Shown here one piece after another: positions 8,473-17,875 of a DNA stretch of 64,000 nucleotides. Within the stretch, counting starts at the first letter, position 1. Every line of letters begins with the position of its first letter. The stretch comes from KBS-83 sp051025295 (GTDB lineage: Bacteria; Acidobacteriota; Terriglobia; Terriglobales; Acidobacteriaceae). The position numbers and the translations under genes were made by a program. The stretch lies in NCBI GenBank assembly GCA_051025295.1, contig JBMGJV010000014.1, one strand, 5' to 3'. Under the pieces are notes generated by a model. That model had not been told where the DNA came from, did not search any database, and was given only the letters and a program-made list of their open reading frames with translations.

Positions 8473-9456
8473 ATGCAGCGGAAACCGACATCACGGAAGC
8501 TCGCGATGATCGCTGGCCTCGTGTGCAGTGCGTTCACCTCGATCTTGCTCGCACAGATAGCTGATACAGGCAGTGTGCAGGGGCGCGTCTATTGTGCGGA
8601 TACGCAACGGCCTGCTCGCTTCGTCCACCTGCGCTTACAGCCGATCGGCGGAAGCGGCGAGCGTGGCGGCCGAGGCGGCTTCGCCAACACAGGCGCGGAC
8701 GGCTCGTTCCGCATCAGCGGCGTCGCGCCAGGCGAGTATTACGTTGAGGTCAGCATGCCGGGGTACCTCGACCCGCTGCGCGGCCTGCGCGACGGTCCGG
8801 AGCTCTCGCCGGCAGTGCGCGACCAGCTCAACGGGCTGGTGACGAGGGTCAGTGTTGCGGCCGGACAATCTGTCACTGCATCCGTCACAATCTTTCGCGG
8901 CGGCACAATCGAGGGACGCGTCAGCTACGACGACGGCGGCCCCGCGGCTGGCGTCAGCGTCCAAGCCTTCGACGCCAGCACCTCTTCCACGGGAACTCTG
9001 GGTTCAGCCGCGTACGCTACCACCGACGATCGTGGCGAGTTCCGCCTGACCGGCCTGGGAGATGGGACCTATACGTTCTACGCTGCGCCGCGCGCTGTCT
9101 TCCCCGTCTACTTCGGCAACACCATCGATCGCGGCCACGCACGCAAGATAGAGATCCACGCGGCGGCGGAGGTGGGCGGCGCCGATATCGAGATTCCGGC
9201 AGTGGCCATGCACCGCGTCGCTGGCGTACTGCTTGGCGAGGATGGTCATGCAGTCGCGCACACGCCGCTGCAGATGCGGCTGAGCTCTGGCGAGACGACG
9301 TCCATCACGGCCATCTCGGGGACGGATGGCGCCTTCACGTTCCCTGCGGTTCCGGACGGCAGCTTCGTAGTCCAGGCAGCCGGCGGCCAGCAGGCCGTCA
9401 TTGTAGCCGGCAGCGATCTCACCGACCTGGTCCTCCGGCCAACGACGCACAACTAA
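8473..9456 (+). CDS. secreted protein with carboxypeptidase-regulatory-like repeats
   Basis: The 327-residue product has a signal peptide (residues 1 to about 27) and three beta-sandwich repeats of the CarboxypepD_reg/Cna-B type: GSVQGRVYCADT, GTIEGRVSYDDGG and HRVAGVLLGEDG open the units, with DGSFRISGVAPGEYYVEV and DDRGEFRLTGLGDGTYTF as the recurrent second half. Such modules bind or space surface components. No enzymatic domain is present. It lies 17 nt after the PIG-L gene, in the same direction. Confidence 0.8.
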   Translation: MQRKPTSRKLAMIAGLVCSAFTSILLAQIADTGSVQGRVYCADTQRPARFVHLRLQPIGGSGERGGRGGFANTGADGSFRISGVAPGEYYVEVSMPGYLDPLRGLRDGPELSPAVRDQLNGLVTRVSVAAGQSVTASVTIFRGGTIEGRVSYDDGGPAAGVSVQAFDASTSSTGTLGSAAYATTDDRGEFRLTGLGDGTYTFYAAPRAVFPVYFGNTIDRGHARKIEIHAAAEVGGADIEIPAVAMHRVAGVLLGEDGHAVAHTPLQMRLSSGETTSITAISGTDGAFTFPAVPDGSFVVQAAGGQQAVIVAGSDLTDLVLRPTTHN

Positions 9457-9472
9457 GTGATCGAGTGGAAGC

Positions 9473-10123
9473 TTACGCAGCCGCTGCTGCTCTCCGGCTG
9501 CGCGCACGGCGCTGCTCCAGCCAGGTCCACGCTGGACGCGCCAGCAGCAGCAGCGCCAGCAGCAGCGTGAGCGGCAGGGGCGTGAGCACGCCCTTCTTCA
9601 CGATCCACCAGTAGTGCACAATCCCGAGCCCCGCCGCGACATAAACCACGCGATGCAGCAGCTGCCAGCGTTTACCGAGCCGGCGAATGGAGCCTTTCGT
9701 CGATGTGAACGCGAGCGGCAGCAGCAGCAGCCATGCGGCGAAGCCGACCAATATGTATCGCCGCTTCGTGAGATCCCCCACGATGGTGGGGATGTCGAGG
9801 TTCGCATAGAGCTTGAGATAAATCACGAGATGCAGGGTGGCATAGACGAACGCATACAGACCGAGCATGCGGCGAAAGCGGATGAGCCACGCCAGCGACT
9901 TGCTCAACCTTCGCACCGGCGTGATGGCAAGCGAGAGGATCAGGATGCGCAGCGCCGCGTAGCCCGTGCCATGAGCAAGCGTGGCCGTCGGGTCGGGCCC
10001 GAGCAGAGCCGGTAGCTCCGGATGCCGCAGATCGTGAAACGTGTACCACTGCAGCATCAGGAGTGGCGCAAGGCAGGCCAGGTGCACCAGCACCTTGAGC
10101 GCGACGATCAGACGGTTCGACAT
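9473..10123 (-). CDS. msrQ: MsrQ, haem-binding membrane subunit of methionine sulfoxide reductase
   Basis: The 216-residue protein has about six transmembrane helices and the family motifs HGTGYAALRILILSLAITPVRR, RRMLGLYAFVYATLHLVIY and LLHRVVYVAAGLGIVHYWW, whose histidines ligate haem. MsrQ passes electrons from the quinone pool or cytosolic flavin reductase to MsrP. It follows msrP with a 5-nt gap, so the pair is an operon. The tail is rich in Arg and Ala. Confidence 0.95.
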   Translation of the reverse strand: MSNRLIVALKVLVHLACLAPLLMLQWYTFHDLRHPELPALLGPDPTATLAHGTGYAALRILILSLAITPVRRLSKSLAWLIRFRRMLGLYAFVYATLHLVIYLKLYANLDIPTIVGDLTKRRYILVGFAAWLLLLPLAFTSTKGSIRRLGKRWQLLHRVVYVAAGLGIVHYWWIVKKGVLTPLPLTLLLALLLLARPAWTWLEQRRARSRRAAAAA

Positions 10124-10128
10124 GGGGA

Positions 10129-11103
10129 TCAGTAGTACTTCATCAGGTCCATGCCCTTATACAGCCCCGCCACTTCGTTGCCATAGCCGTTGAAGGGCAG
10201 CGTCGGCTGACGCTGCTTGAATAGCGGTGCTCCGATGCGCCGCTCGGTCTTCTGCGTCCAGCGCGGATGATCCTTGCTCGGGTTCACGTTCGAGTAGAAG
10301 CCGTACTCGTCGGGCGCGATGCGGTGCCACGTCGTCTCCGGCTGGTCCGCGACGAAGTTGATCTTGACCAGGCTCTTCGCCGACTTGAAGCCGTACTTCC
10401 AGGGCACGATCAGCCGCACCGGCGCGCCATCCTGGTTCGGCAGCACGTCACCGTACAGGCCGAAGGTAAGCAGCGTGAGCGGATGCATCGCCTCGTCCAT
10501 CCGCAGGCCCTCGGCGTAAGGGAAAGGAATGGTGAGCCCCACCTGCTCGAGCTGTGGCATCTGCTTCGGATCAGCGAGCGAGAGGAACTGCACGTACTTT
10601 GCGCTGGGCAGCGGGTCGCACTGCTTGATGAACTCCGAGAGCGAGTAGCCGGCCCAAGGGATCACCATGCTCCAGCCCTCGACGCAGCGGAATCGATAGA
10701 CGCGCTCTTCCATTGGCTTCAGCTTGAGCAGCGTGTCGATATCAAAGGTGCGCTTCTTCTTGACCAGCCCACCGACTTCGACCGTCCACGGCCGCGTGTG
10801 CAGCGCACCGGCATTGCGCGCGGGGTCGCTCTTATCCGTGCCGAACTCGTAAAAGTTGTTGTAATGCGTGATGTCCTGGAGCGAAGTCAGCGTTTCGCCT
10901 GTGGTCGAGAGCGGACTCTTGACCGTCTGCAGCTTGGTCGCGGCATAGGCGCGCTGTGGATCGGCCAGGTGCGCCAGTCGCTCGGACGCAAGCGCCACGA
11001 CGCCAGCCGCGGCCAGCCCCTTCATCAACTGACGGCGGTTCAGGTAGTCGGACTTCGGCGTGATCTCGGAGGAAGGGATGGCGGGGGACGTGCGAATCAG
11101 CAT
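10129..11103 (-). CDS. msrP: MsrP, periplasmic molybdopterin methionine sulfoxide reductase
   Basis: The 324-residue catalytic subunit reduces methionine sulfoxide in periplasmic proteins. The twin-arginine signal NRRQLMKGLAAAG (residues 22-34) fits export of a folded Mo-cofactor enzyme, and Cys140 in YRFRCVEGWSM is the molybdenum ligand. ARPWKYGFKSAK-type residues of the family appear as VPWKYGFKSAKSLV. The ATG at 11103 has GGAG about 8 nt upstream. It is the first gene of msrPQ. Confidence 0.95.
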   Translation of the reverse strand: MLIRTSPAIPSSEITPKSDYLNRRQLMKGLAAAGVVALASERLAHLADPQRAYAATKLQTVKSPLSTTGETLTSLQDITHYNNFYEFGTDKSDPARNAGALHTRPWTVEVGGLVKKKRTFDIDTLLKLKPMEERVYRFRCVEGWSMVIPWAGYSLSEFIKQCDPLPSAKYVQFLSLADPKQMPQLEQVGLTIPFPYAEGLRMDEAMHPLTLLTFGLYGDVLPNQDGAPVRLIVPWKYGFKSAKSLVKINFVADQPETTWHRIAPDEYGFYSNVNPSKDHPRWTQKTERRIGAPLFKQRQPTLPFNGYGNEVAGLYKGMDLMKYY

Positions 11104-11238
11104 CGAGTGACTCCAATGACCTGCAGAAGGCTTACAGGCCCTCGTCTATGGGACGCGCTCCGCGCCCTACGGTTACAGTACGTCACCGGGGGCGGCAGCG
11201 GATGTGCCGAAGCAGTGTGGACTCAGGTGCTTACCGTC

Positions 11239-12675
11239 TTACTTCAGAAAAGGCCACGCCGCATCGCGTCGCGCGCGCCACAGGTACACCACCAGACCGG
11301 AGACCGTGACTACCAGCGCCGCGAAGATCTCCCGCTGCGCATTGGGCCGCGAGGCAAGCACGAACAGGAATCCGAAGGTGGCCACCACGACCGGCACGGG
11401 GTAGAGCCAAATGCGAAATGGTCGCGGCAGGTCGGGTCTTCGCCGGCGCAGCAGCACCACGCCAACCTGCTGCAGCAGAAACTGCAGCACGATGCGCAGC
11501 GCGACGAGCGCAGCGATGATCGCCTTCAGGTCGAAAAAGCAGCAGATGGATGCGATGCCGCCCAGCAGCAGCAGCACGCGTCCGGGAAAGCGGCCCACCG
11601 GATGAAGGCGCGCGAGCGGAGCGAAGTAGTTGCCCTCTGCCGCCGCCGCCCAGGGCACGCGCGATGCGCCCAGCAGCAGCGAAAAGAGTGAGCCGAACGC
11701 CGTCCAGATCACCAGCCACGCGCCGACCCGCGCCCACAACGGCCCGAAGCTGCGCCCCAGCAGCACAGCGACGACGGCGGTGCGGCTCCCGGTGCTCACC
11801 GGATTCGTGAACTCCTGCCACGGAATCGCCCCGAGCACGCTGATGTTCATCACCAGGTACACGCAGGCAATGATCAGGATCGAGCCCACAATCGTCCGCG
11901 GCAGCGTGCGGCCCGGATCACGCACCTCGCCCGCAAGATAGCTGATGTTGTAGTAGCCCCAGTAGTCGTAGGTCGCGATCAGCATGGCCGCACCAAGTCC
12001 GGTGAAGAAGCGATGCGAGAGGTGAAACGCGCCGGGAGGCAGCGTGAACGCGAGCCGCGGATCGAAGTGCCATAGACCCGCAACGATCGTCACCGCCAGC
12101 GTGAGCACGACCCCGGCCCACAGCACCCATGCCATCTTCTCGACCGCACGCAGCCGGCGATAGAGCAGCACGACCACCAGCAGTACCACTGCAACGGCGA
12201 GAAGGCGGTTTCTATGCACATAGCTGAGCGGGCCCGACTGCGCGAGTCCGCTGGCGAGTGAGGGATAGAGATAGCTCGCATACTGCGCGAGCCCGATTGC
12301 ACCCGAGGCCATCACGAGCGGCGCGCTCAACGTGAACTGCCACACGTACAGGAACGAAACCAGCCGCCCCGCGCGACCTGGTCCGTAGATCTCGCGCAGG
12401 TAGGCATAGGAGCCGCCCGCCTCCGGGAGTGCCGCGGCCAGTTCGGCCCAGACCAGCCCGTCGCACAGTGCCAGCAGCGCGCCCAGCACCCAGCCCAGCA
12501 TCGCCTGCGGGCCGCCCATCGCAGAGATGACCAGCGGCAGTGTGATGAATGGCCCCACCCCCACCATCTCCAGCATGTTGAGCGCGAGCGCGCTTCCCTG
12601 CCCCAGCTCTCGCGGAAGCTCGCGGGGCACTGCGCGGGACTGCTCGTGAGCCGATGGTTCCAGATGCTTAGGCAT
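11239..12675 (-). CDS. APC-family amino acid permease
   Basis: The 478-residue product has about twelve transmembrane helices and the APC substrate motif region GSALALNMLEMVGVGPFITLP near the N-terminus, followed by PEAGGSYAYLREIYGP. It should import amino acids or related compounds by proton or cation symport; the substrate cannot be told. The start ATG at 12675 (MPKHLEPS) is chosen because the open frame further upstream is Arg-rich and would run over the promoter of the divergent gene at 12810. It is transcribed alone. Confidence 0.88.
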   Translation of the reverse strand: MPKHLEPSAHEQSRAVPRELPRELGQGSALALNMLEMVGVGPFITLPLVISAMGGPQAMLGWVLGALLALCDGLVWAELAAALPEAGGSYAYLREIYGPGRAGRLVSFLYVWQFTLSAPLVMASGAIGLAQYASYLYPSLASGLAQSGPLSYVHRNRLLAVAVVLLVVVLLYRRLRAVEKMAWVLWAGVVLTLAVTIVAGLWHFDPRLAFTLPPGAFHLSHRFFTGLGAAMLIATYDYWGYYNISYLAGEVRDPGRTLPRTIVGSILIIACVYLVMNISVLGAIPWQEFTNPVSTGSRTAVVAVLLGRSFGPLWARVGAWLVIWTAFGSLFSLLLGASRVPWAAAAEGNYFAPLARLHPVGRFPGRVLLLLGGIASICCFFDLKAIIAALVALRIVLQFLLQQVGVVLLRRRRPDLPRPFRIWLYPVPVVVATFGFLFVLASRPNAQREIFAALVVTVSGLVVYLWRARRDAAWPFLK

Positions 12676-12773
12676 GGCGAAGTGGCGCTCTCGCGTCCCG
12701 CGCCGTCGCGGTCCGCTCACCGAGTGTAGCGGGTGAGTTCTACGCGGCAGCGGAGCCAGTCTCCGCTCTCGCT

Positions 12774-12801
12774 TTGGCGGGCGCGCACGCAACGGTACAC
12801 T
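12774..12801 (+). promoter_or_regulatory. promoter of the 12810 gene, likely leaderless
   Basis: TTGGCG (12774-12779) and TACACT (12796-12801) are 16 nt apart, and TACACT ends 8 nt before the ATG. No ribosome binding site fits in the remaining 8 nt (CTAGGTCC). Confidence 0.5.
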
Positions 12802-12809
12802 CTAGGTCC

Positions 12810-15638
12810 ATGCCTGACTGGCGCGCGCCCCTCTCCACTGCTGTCCTCGCAGCTCTGCTTGCAGCCGCGGCCAATGCACAGGCGCCCGCTCCTGCCACAC
12901 CGAAGGCTCCTGCGCCGCAACGCGAAGCCGTGCCGATCCCGGAGAACCGCGGCGCAGCAGCCCTCTACGAAGATCTGAAGCGCCTCGACACCACGGCCAG
13001 CCTGATGATGATCGTCGCGCATCCGGACGACGAAGACGGCGGCATGCTCACTTATGAGAGCCGCGGGCTCGGCGTGCGCACGGCGCTGTTCACGCTGACC
13101 CGTGGCGAAGGCGGCCAGAACGCGATGTCTGCCGCCGACTACGACGCGCTCGGTCTCATCCGCACCAACGAGCTGCTGAACGCAGGCGAGTACTACGGGC
13201 TGAGCCAGCAGTACTGGGGCACGGTCGCCGACTATGGATTTTCGAAGACGATTGAAGAGGCGCTGGCACAGTGGGGGCACGAGCGCGTGCTCTATGACGC
13301 GGTGCGCGCGGTGCGCCTCTATCGCCCGATGGTGGTGTGCTCGGTGTTTGTCGGCGGCGTGACGGATGGGCACGGCCACCATCAGGTCGCGGGCATGCTG
13401 GCACAGGAAGTCTTCAAAATGGCTGGCGATCCGAAGGCATTTCCGGATCAGATTGCCGCAGGGCTCAAGCCGTGGCAGCCACTCAAGGTCTACGAGCGTG
13501 TGCCCGGCTTCTCGCTTTCACCGCAAGGCATGTTCGACTACGCCACCGGCAAGTACGCGCCTGTGCGCTTTCGCGACTACGTGCATGACAAAACAATCGA
13601 CGGCGTGCCCGCGACCAATCTCGTGGTTGAAGAAGGCCAGATCGATCCGCTGCTGGGGCAGACCTATCTGCAGATCGCTCGTCGCGGACTGGGCGAGCAG
13701 CGCTCGCAGCACGAAGGCCCGAACGTGCCTCTCCCGACCGAGGCATCGAGCGCCTACCACCTGTACGGCTCGCGTGTTCCAGTCCAGCCGAAGGAGACCA
13801 GCTTCTTCGACGGCATCGACACGACCCTGCCGGGGCTGGCCGGACGCGCCGGCGCGAAGGCGGCGGACCTCCAACCAGAGCTGCTACAAATCCAGAGCCG
13901 GCTCCGCACCGCTCTGGCTGGCTATCGCCCGGATCACCCCGAGGCCACGGCGCCGCTTCTGGCTGAGATCGACCACCGGCTCAGTCGCCTGCTGACCCAG
14001 GTGGCCGCCAGCACGCTCGAGGACGAAGCCAAGAGTGCGTTGCGAGCGGAGTTGGAGATCAAGCGCGAGCAGACCAATCGAGCGCTGGCCGATGCGCTGG
14101 GGCTTGAGATGAGCGCGTGGATGACGCCGGGCGTTGGACCGAGCGGGCTCGACCTTTACTCGGGTAGCCACGGCGCACTGCCCAGCACGCCGCAATCGAC
14201 CCCTGAACAAGTCACACCCGGCAGCACGTTCCAAGTGCGCGTGCACACGTTTGCGCCGACGCCGGCCGTAACGCTGCGTTCGGTCGAGCTCACGACACCG
14301 GCGAGCGAGCACTGGACGGTAGACCGGCAGACGCTGCACGAAGGCCAGCCCTCGACCGCGAGCGATGCGCTCTTCCGTGTCATGGCTGACCCGAATGCCG
14401 CGCCAACGGAGCCTTACTTCACGCGGCCCTCACCGGAGCAGCCTTACTACGACCTGACCGACCCTGCCGACCGCAACCGCTCCTTCGCACCGTATCCCGT
14501 CACGGGGGTTGCGACGTTTGACTACCAGGGTGTGTCGCTGCGGCTCGCTCAGGTGGTGCAGACCAAGCGCGACGCACTCGGCTTCGGTGCTGTCTATGCG
14601 CCGCTGGTGGTGACGCCCGCGTTGTCGGTATCGCTCGAGCAGCCGTGGCTGATCGTGCCGCTCGCCGAAGCAGCTCACCCGGTCACTATTCCGACGCGCA
14701 TTCATGCCACCCAGGATGCGGCTGGCAACGTGCACCTCAGCTTGCCCAAGGGCTGGCAGGCAACGCCGCCCAGTGCCGAGTTCCACCTGCATGCGGGCGA
14801 GGATGCAACGTTCGGCTTTGTCGTCTCCGCTCCGGCGCTGAAGGCGGAGAGCTATCCCGTATCGGCCACAGCAGAGACCGGTAATAAACGCTACACCAGC
14901 GGTTACGAAACTGCTGGATACGGCGCGCTCATTCCATACAACCTCTACCGCCCGGCAGAGGCGCATGTGCGCGGTGTGGATGTCACCGTCCCCGCACAGT
15001 TGAAGACTCGCCCCATCGGCTACGTCATGGGCACCGGAGACATGCTGCCAACAGCGATCGGGCAACTTGGGCTGCATGCGGACCTGCTCACCGCTGCCGA
15101 CCTGCTGTCGGGTGATCTGCAGCGCTACCGCACCATCGTCATCGGCATTCGCGCGTATGCGGCGCGGCCGGAGTTGCCACTCGCGAATGCACGTCTCTTG
15201 GCCTGGGTGCATGCAGGCGGCACGCTGATCGTTACCTACCAGGGGCCTGAGTTCGATCACGACTACGCGCCCTACCCTCTGCACCTGAGTGCACAGGGCA
15301 TTCCCGAGCGAGTCGTCGATGAGCACGCACCCGTCGTCCTGCTGCTTCCAGACGATCCGCTACTCAGCACGCCAAATCGCATCACCGAAGCCGATTTCGA
15401 TGGCTGGGCCGAGGAGCGCGGTCACTCCTTCATGTCCTCTTGGGCGCCGGAGTACGCAGCGCCTACTGAGACGCACGATCCAGGGCAGGATCCGCAGCAC
15501 GGTGGTCTGCTGCATGCGAAGTACGGCGCAGGTGAGTACATCTACGTCGCGTATGCGCTGCACCGGCAGACGCCGGCGGGTGTCCCCGGAGCCTATCGGA
15601 TTCTTGCCAACCTGCTGAGCGCCGGTACACCTAAGTAG
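12810..15638 (+). CDS. secreted PIG-L family deacetylase with large C-terminal region
   Basis: The 942-residue protein starts with a signal peptide (residues 1 to about 23) and a PIG-L domain (about 55-330) that carries AHPDDEDGG at residues 70-78 and the histidine pair in DGHGHHQVAG. About 600 residues follow: beta-rich regions of the NEW3-like type (around 430-720) and a C-terminal part with YRTIVIGIRAYAARPEL and GGTLIVTYQGPEF resembling a glutamine-amidotransferase-like or ThuA-like fold. It is probably an exported polysaccharide or glycoconjugate deacetylase. It is divergent from the permease gene. Confidence 0.85.
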   Translation: MPDWRAPLSTAVLAALLAAAANAQAPAPATPKAPAPQREAVPIPENRGAAALYEDLKRLDTTASLMMIVAHPDDEDGGMLTYESRGLGVRTALFTLTRGEGGQNAMSAADYDALGLIRTNELLNAGEYYGLSQQYWGTVADYGFSKTIEEALAQWGHERVLYDAVRAVRLYRPMVVCSVFVGGVTDGHGHHQVAGMLAQEVFKMAGDPKAFPDQIAAGLKPWQPLKVYERVPGFSLSPQGMFDYATGKYAPVRFRDYVHDKTIDGVPATNLVVEEGQIDPLLGQTYLQIARRGLGEQRSQHEGPNVPLPTEASSAYHLYGSRVPVQPKETSFFDGIDTTLPGLAGRAGAKAADLQPELLQIQSRLRTALAGYRPDHPEATAPLLAEIDHRLSRLLTQVAASTLEDEAKSALRAELEIKREQTNRALADALGLEMSAWMTPGVGPSGLDLYSGSHGALPSTPQSTPEQVTPGSTFQVRVHTFAPTPAVTLRSVELTTPASEHWTVDRQTLHEGQPSTASDALFRVMADPNAAPTEPYFTRPSPEQPYYDLTDPADRNRSFAPYPVTGVATFDYQGVSLRLAQVVQTKRDALGFGAVYAPLVVTPALSVSLEQPWLIVPLAEAAHPVTIPTRIHATQDAAGNVHLSLPKGWQATPPSAEFHLHAGEDATFGFVVSAPALKAESYPVSATAETGNKRYTSGYETAGYGALIPYNLYRPAEAHVRGVDVTVPAQLKTRPIGYVMGTGDMLPTAIGQLGLHADLLTAADLLSGDLQRYRTIVIGIRAYAARPELPLANARLLAWVHAGGTLIVTYQGPEFDHDYAPYPLHLSAQGIPERVVDEHAPVVLLLPDDPLLSTPNRITEADFDGWAEERGHSFMSSWAPEYAAPTETHDPGQDPQHGGLLHAKYGAGEYIYVAYALHRQTPAGVPGAYRILANLLSAGTPK

Positions 15639-15778
15639 CTCAGACCAGAATCGTGCCACTCTGGCACCTCGTGTGTCTTTCACACGATCGCAAGCCGACT
15701 ATTTAACCCGAATTCTTCAAACGTTTACAGAACACTGTCACGCTACCTATGCATCCCTTGTGCCCGCTCACATAGAAA

Positions 15779-15807
15779 ACGCGCTGCCCTCTCCAGAGGC
15801 AGCGCGT
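15779..15807 (+). promoter_or_regulatory. strong hairpin in the leader of the porin-like gene
   Basis: ACGCGCTGCC (15779-15788) pairs with GGCAGCGCGT (15798-15807), leaving a 9-nt loop. It lies 30 nt before the start codon and just before the GGGAGAGAGG ribosome binding site. No T-run follows, so a terminator is unlikely. It may be an mRNA-stability or translational-control element; this is inference. Confidence 0.4.
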
Positions 15808-15837
15808 GCCGGGGGTGAACTTTGGGAGAGAGGCCGA

Positions 15838-17664
15838 ATGAATACACATTTGAAAGCAGTGGCAACCTGTGTGCTGATGTCCGCCATGGCTGCCGCGCAT
15901 GCGCAGACCACGACCGGTGGCAGCACAGGAACTACGAAGAAGAAGACCGTCCACCACGCGACCCGGGCGAAGAAGCCGACCGTGGAGACGCAGATCCAGC
16001 AGCTCCGGCAGGACATGGAGACGCAGATCAATCAGCTGAAACAGCAGCTGAATGACAGCAATACAGCGCTGCAGTCCGCCCAGCAGCAGGCCGCGGCAGC
16101 GAACGCCGCCGCAGCGCAGGCGCAGCAGGCCTCCCAGCAGCAGCAACAGGCGACCGCCGAGAACACCACAGCCGTCTCCAGCCTGCAGGGCGCGGTCAAT
16201 GACCTGAAGACGAACAGCACCTCGCTGGCTTCGAACATTCAGGAGACGCAGACCACCATTCTCAAGAAGGTCGACAGCCCGGACGCGCTGCACTTCAAGG
16301 GCGTGACGCTCTCCCCGACGGGCTCCTTCCTGGCGGCGGAAACAGTGTGGCGGCAGAAGGGCATCGGTTCGGACATCAACACTCCGTTCAACTCGACGCC
16401 ACTCAACCATGCGCCAAACGGTCAGCTCAGCGAGTTCTTCGGCTCCGGCCGCCAGTCGCGTGTGGCCCTGCTTGCCGAAGGCAAAATCAGCTCCGTCACG
16501 ATGCGCGGCTACTACGAGGCAGACTGGCTCAGCGCAGGCGTCACGTCGAACAACAACCAGAGCAACAGCTACACCATGCGTCAGCGCCAGGTGTGGGCGC
16601 AGGCAGCACTGCACAACGGCCTGACCTTCACCGGCGGTCAACAGTGGAGCCTGGTCACCGAGACCAAGAAGGGCGTCGACAACCGGACAGAAGCACTGCC
16701 CCAGACCATCGACGCGCAGTACAACGTCGGCTTCAACTGGGAGCGCCAGTACGGCTTCCGCGTCAGCAAGAGCTTCCACGACAAGTTCTGGCTGGCGGCA
16801 TCGGCTGAGAACCCGCAGACACTCAACCTGGGCGGCCGCAACACCCCGAACAACATCCTGGTCGGTCAGGCCGGTACCGGTGGCGGTCTCTACAACTCCA
16901 CCGCGAACTACTCATACAACCTGGCACCGGACATGATCGCGAAGGTCGTGGCTGAGCCCGGCTGGGGCCACTACGAAGTCTGGGGCGTTGCGCGCTTCTT
17001 CCGCAATCGCGTCTACCCGAACGCGGTCTACACCACGACCGGTGGCGTGACCACGGCGAGCGGCAGCGCGATCGGCGCCTACAACGACTCAACAGTGGGT
17101 GGCGCCATCGGCGGCTCGCTGCGTGTCCCGACCCTTCACAAGCACCTTGACCTCGGCATCAAGGGTGCATGGGGTGACGGCGCAAACCGGTACAACAACT
17201 CCGGTCTGCCCGACGCCACTCTGCGCCCGAACGGTCAGCTGGCTCTGATCCACGGCTACTCCGGCCTGGCCACGGTTGAATATCACGCCACGCCGCGCCT
17301 CGATGTCTACGGCAACTACGGCACGGACGGCACGCTGCGTCGCTACTTCGTCGGCGCAAAGGGTGCGCAGACCGGGTACGGCGTCTACACCGAAAATCAT
17401 GCGGGTTGCGCGACCGAGCCGGTTCCGCCGGTTGGCGGTGCGGGCTTCGTTCCGGGCTCGCAGAGCAACTGCACCACGGACACCCGTGACCTGCAGGAGC
17501 TCTCGATCGGCTACTGGTATGACTTCTACAAGGGCCCGGCGGGCCGCCTGCGTCAGGGCGTCCAGTACTCGTACCTGACCAAGCAGATCTGGTCGGGACT
17601 CGGAGCCACGCCGAACTCGGACAACAACATGTTCTTCACGTCGTTCCGCTACTACCTGCCGTAA
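15838..17664 (+). CDS. outer-membrane porin-like protein with N-terminal coiled coil
   Basis: The 608-residue product has a signal peptide ending at AHAQ (about residue 22), a Lys-rich stretch and then a Gln/Ala-rich coiled coil (about residues 45-150). The remaining 450 residues are an alternating aromatic beta-barrel pattern ending FTSFRYYLP. The arrangement resembles large acidobacterial and planctomycete porins whose coiled coil may reach toward peptidoglycan. The ATG at 15838 follows GGGAGAGAGG with 4-nt spacing. The transported substrate is unknown. A hairpin terminator follows. Confidence 0.8.
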   Translation: MNTHLKAVATCVLMSAMAAAHAQTTTGGSTGTTKKKTVHHATRAKKPTVETQIQQLRQDMETQINQLKQQLNDSNTALQSAQQQAAAANAAAAQAQQASQQQQQATAENTTAVSSLQGAVNDLKTNSTSLASNIQETQTTILKKVDSPDALHFKGVTLSPTGSFLAAETVWRQKGIGSDINTPFNSTPLNHAPNGQLSEFFGSGRQSRVALLAEGKISSVTMRGYYEADWLSAGVTSNNNQSNSYTMRQRQVWAQAALHNGLTFTGGQQWSLVTETKKGVDNRTEALPQTIDAQYNVGFNWERQYGFRVSKSFHDKFWLAASAENPQTLNLGGRNTPNNILVGQAGTGGGLYNSTANYSYNLAPDMIAKVVAEPGWGHYEVWGVARFFRNRVYPNAVYTTTGGVTTASGSAIGAYNDSTVGGAIGGSLRVPTLHKHLDLGIKGAWGDGANRYNNSGLPDATLRPNGQLALIHGYSGLATVEYHATPRLDVYGNYGTDGTLRRYFVGAKGAQTGYGVYTENHAGCATEPVPPVGGAGFVPGSQSNCTTDTRDLQELSIGYWYDFYKGPAGRLRQGVQYSYLTKQIWSGLGATPNSDNNMFFTSFRYYLP

Positions 17665-17672
17665 ACACCACG

Positions 17673-17714
17673 CAGCGCACCCAGGGCACCCGGCGACGGG
17701 TGCCCGCGCTGTTT
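17673..17714 (+). terminator. terminator of the porin-like gene
   Basis: GGGCACCCG (17684-17692) pairs with CGGGTGCCC (17697-17705) around GCGA; CAGCGC and GCGCTG extend the stem across a 5-nt bulge, and TTT follows. Confidence 0.65.
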
Positions 17715-17775
17715 GCGGCGTCGAACTGCACGAAAACCCTGTGGTACCGTGGTGTCAGCAGCAGAGCGATCCTGT

Positions 17776-17851
17776 GAGCTCGTAGCTCAGTTGGTAGAGC
17801 AACGCACTTTTAATGCGTGGGTCCTGGGTTCGAGTCCCAGCGAGCTCACCA
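17776..17851 (+). tRNA. tRNA-Lys (anticodon TTT)
   Basis: The 76-nt cloverleaf is complete: acceptor GAGCTCG/CGAGCTC, D stem GCTC/GAGC, anticodon stem ACGCA/TGCGT with loop CTTTTAA, T arm CTGGG-TTCGAGT-CCCAG, discriminator A and an encoded CCA. It lies between the porin terminator and the DUF4254 gene. Confidence 0.97.
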
Positions 17852-17875
17852 CCGATCCTCGCCGCTCTCCTTAGC

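Noticed and set aside
10267..11691. 474-codon frame antisense to msrP and the permease
   Set aside because: Both genes on the minus strand are well-defined families; this frame is an Arg/His-rich shadow of high-GC codons.
17813..17875. Longer start for the DUF4254 protein
   Set aside because: The upstream codons lie in the anticodon and T arms of tRNA-Lys, so they are not protein-coding.
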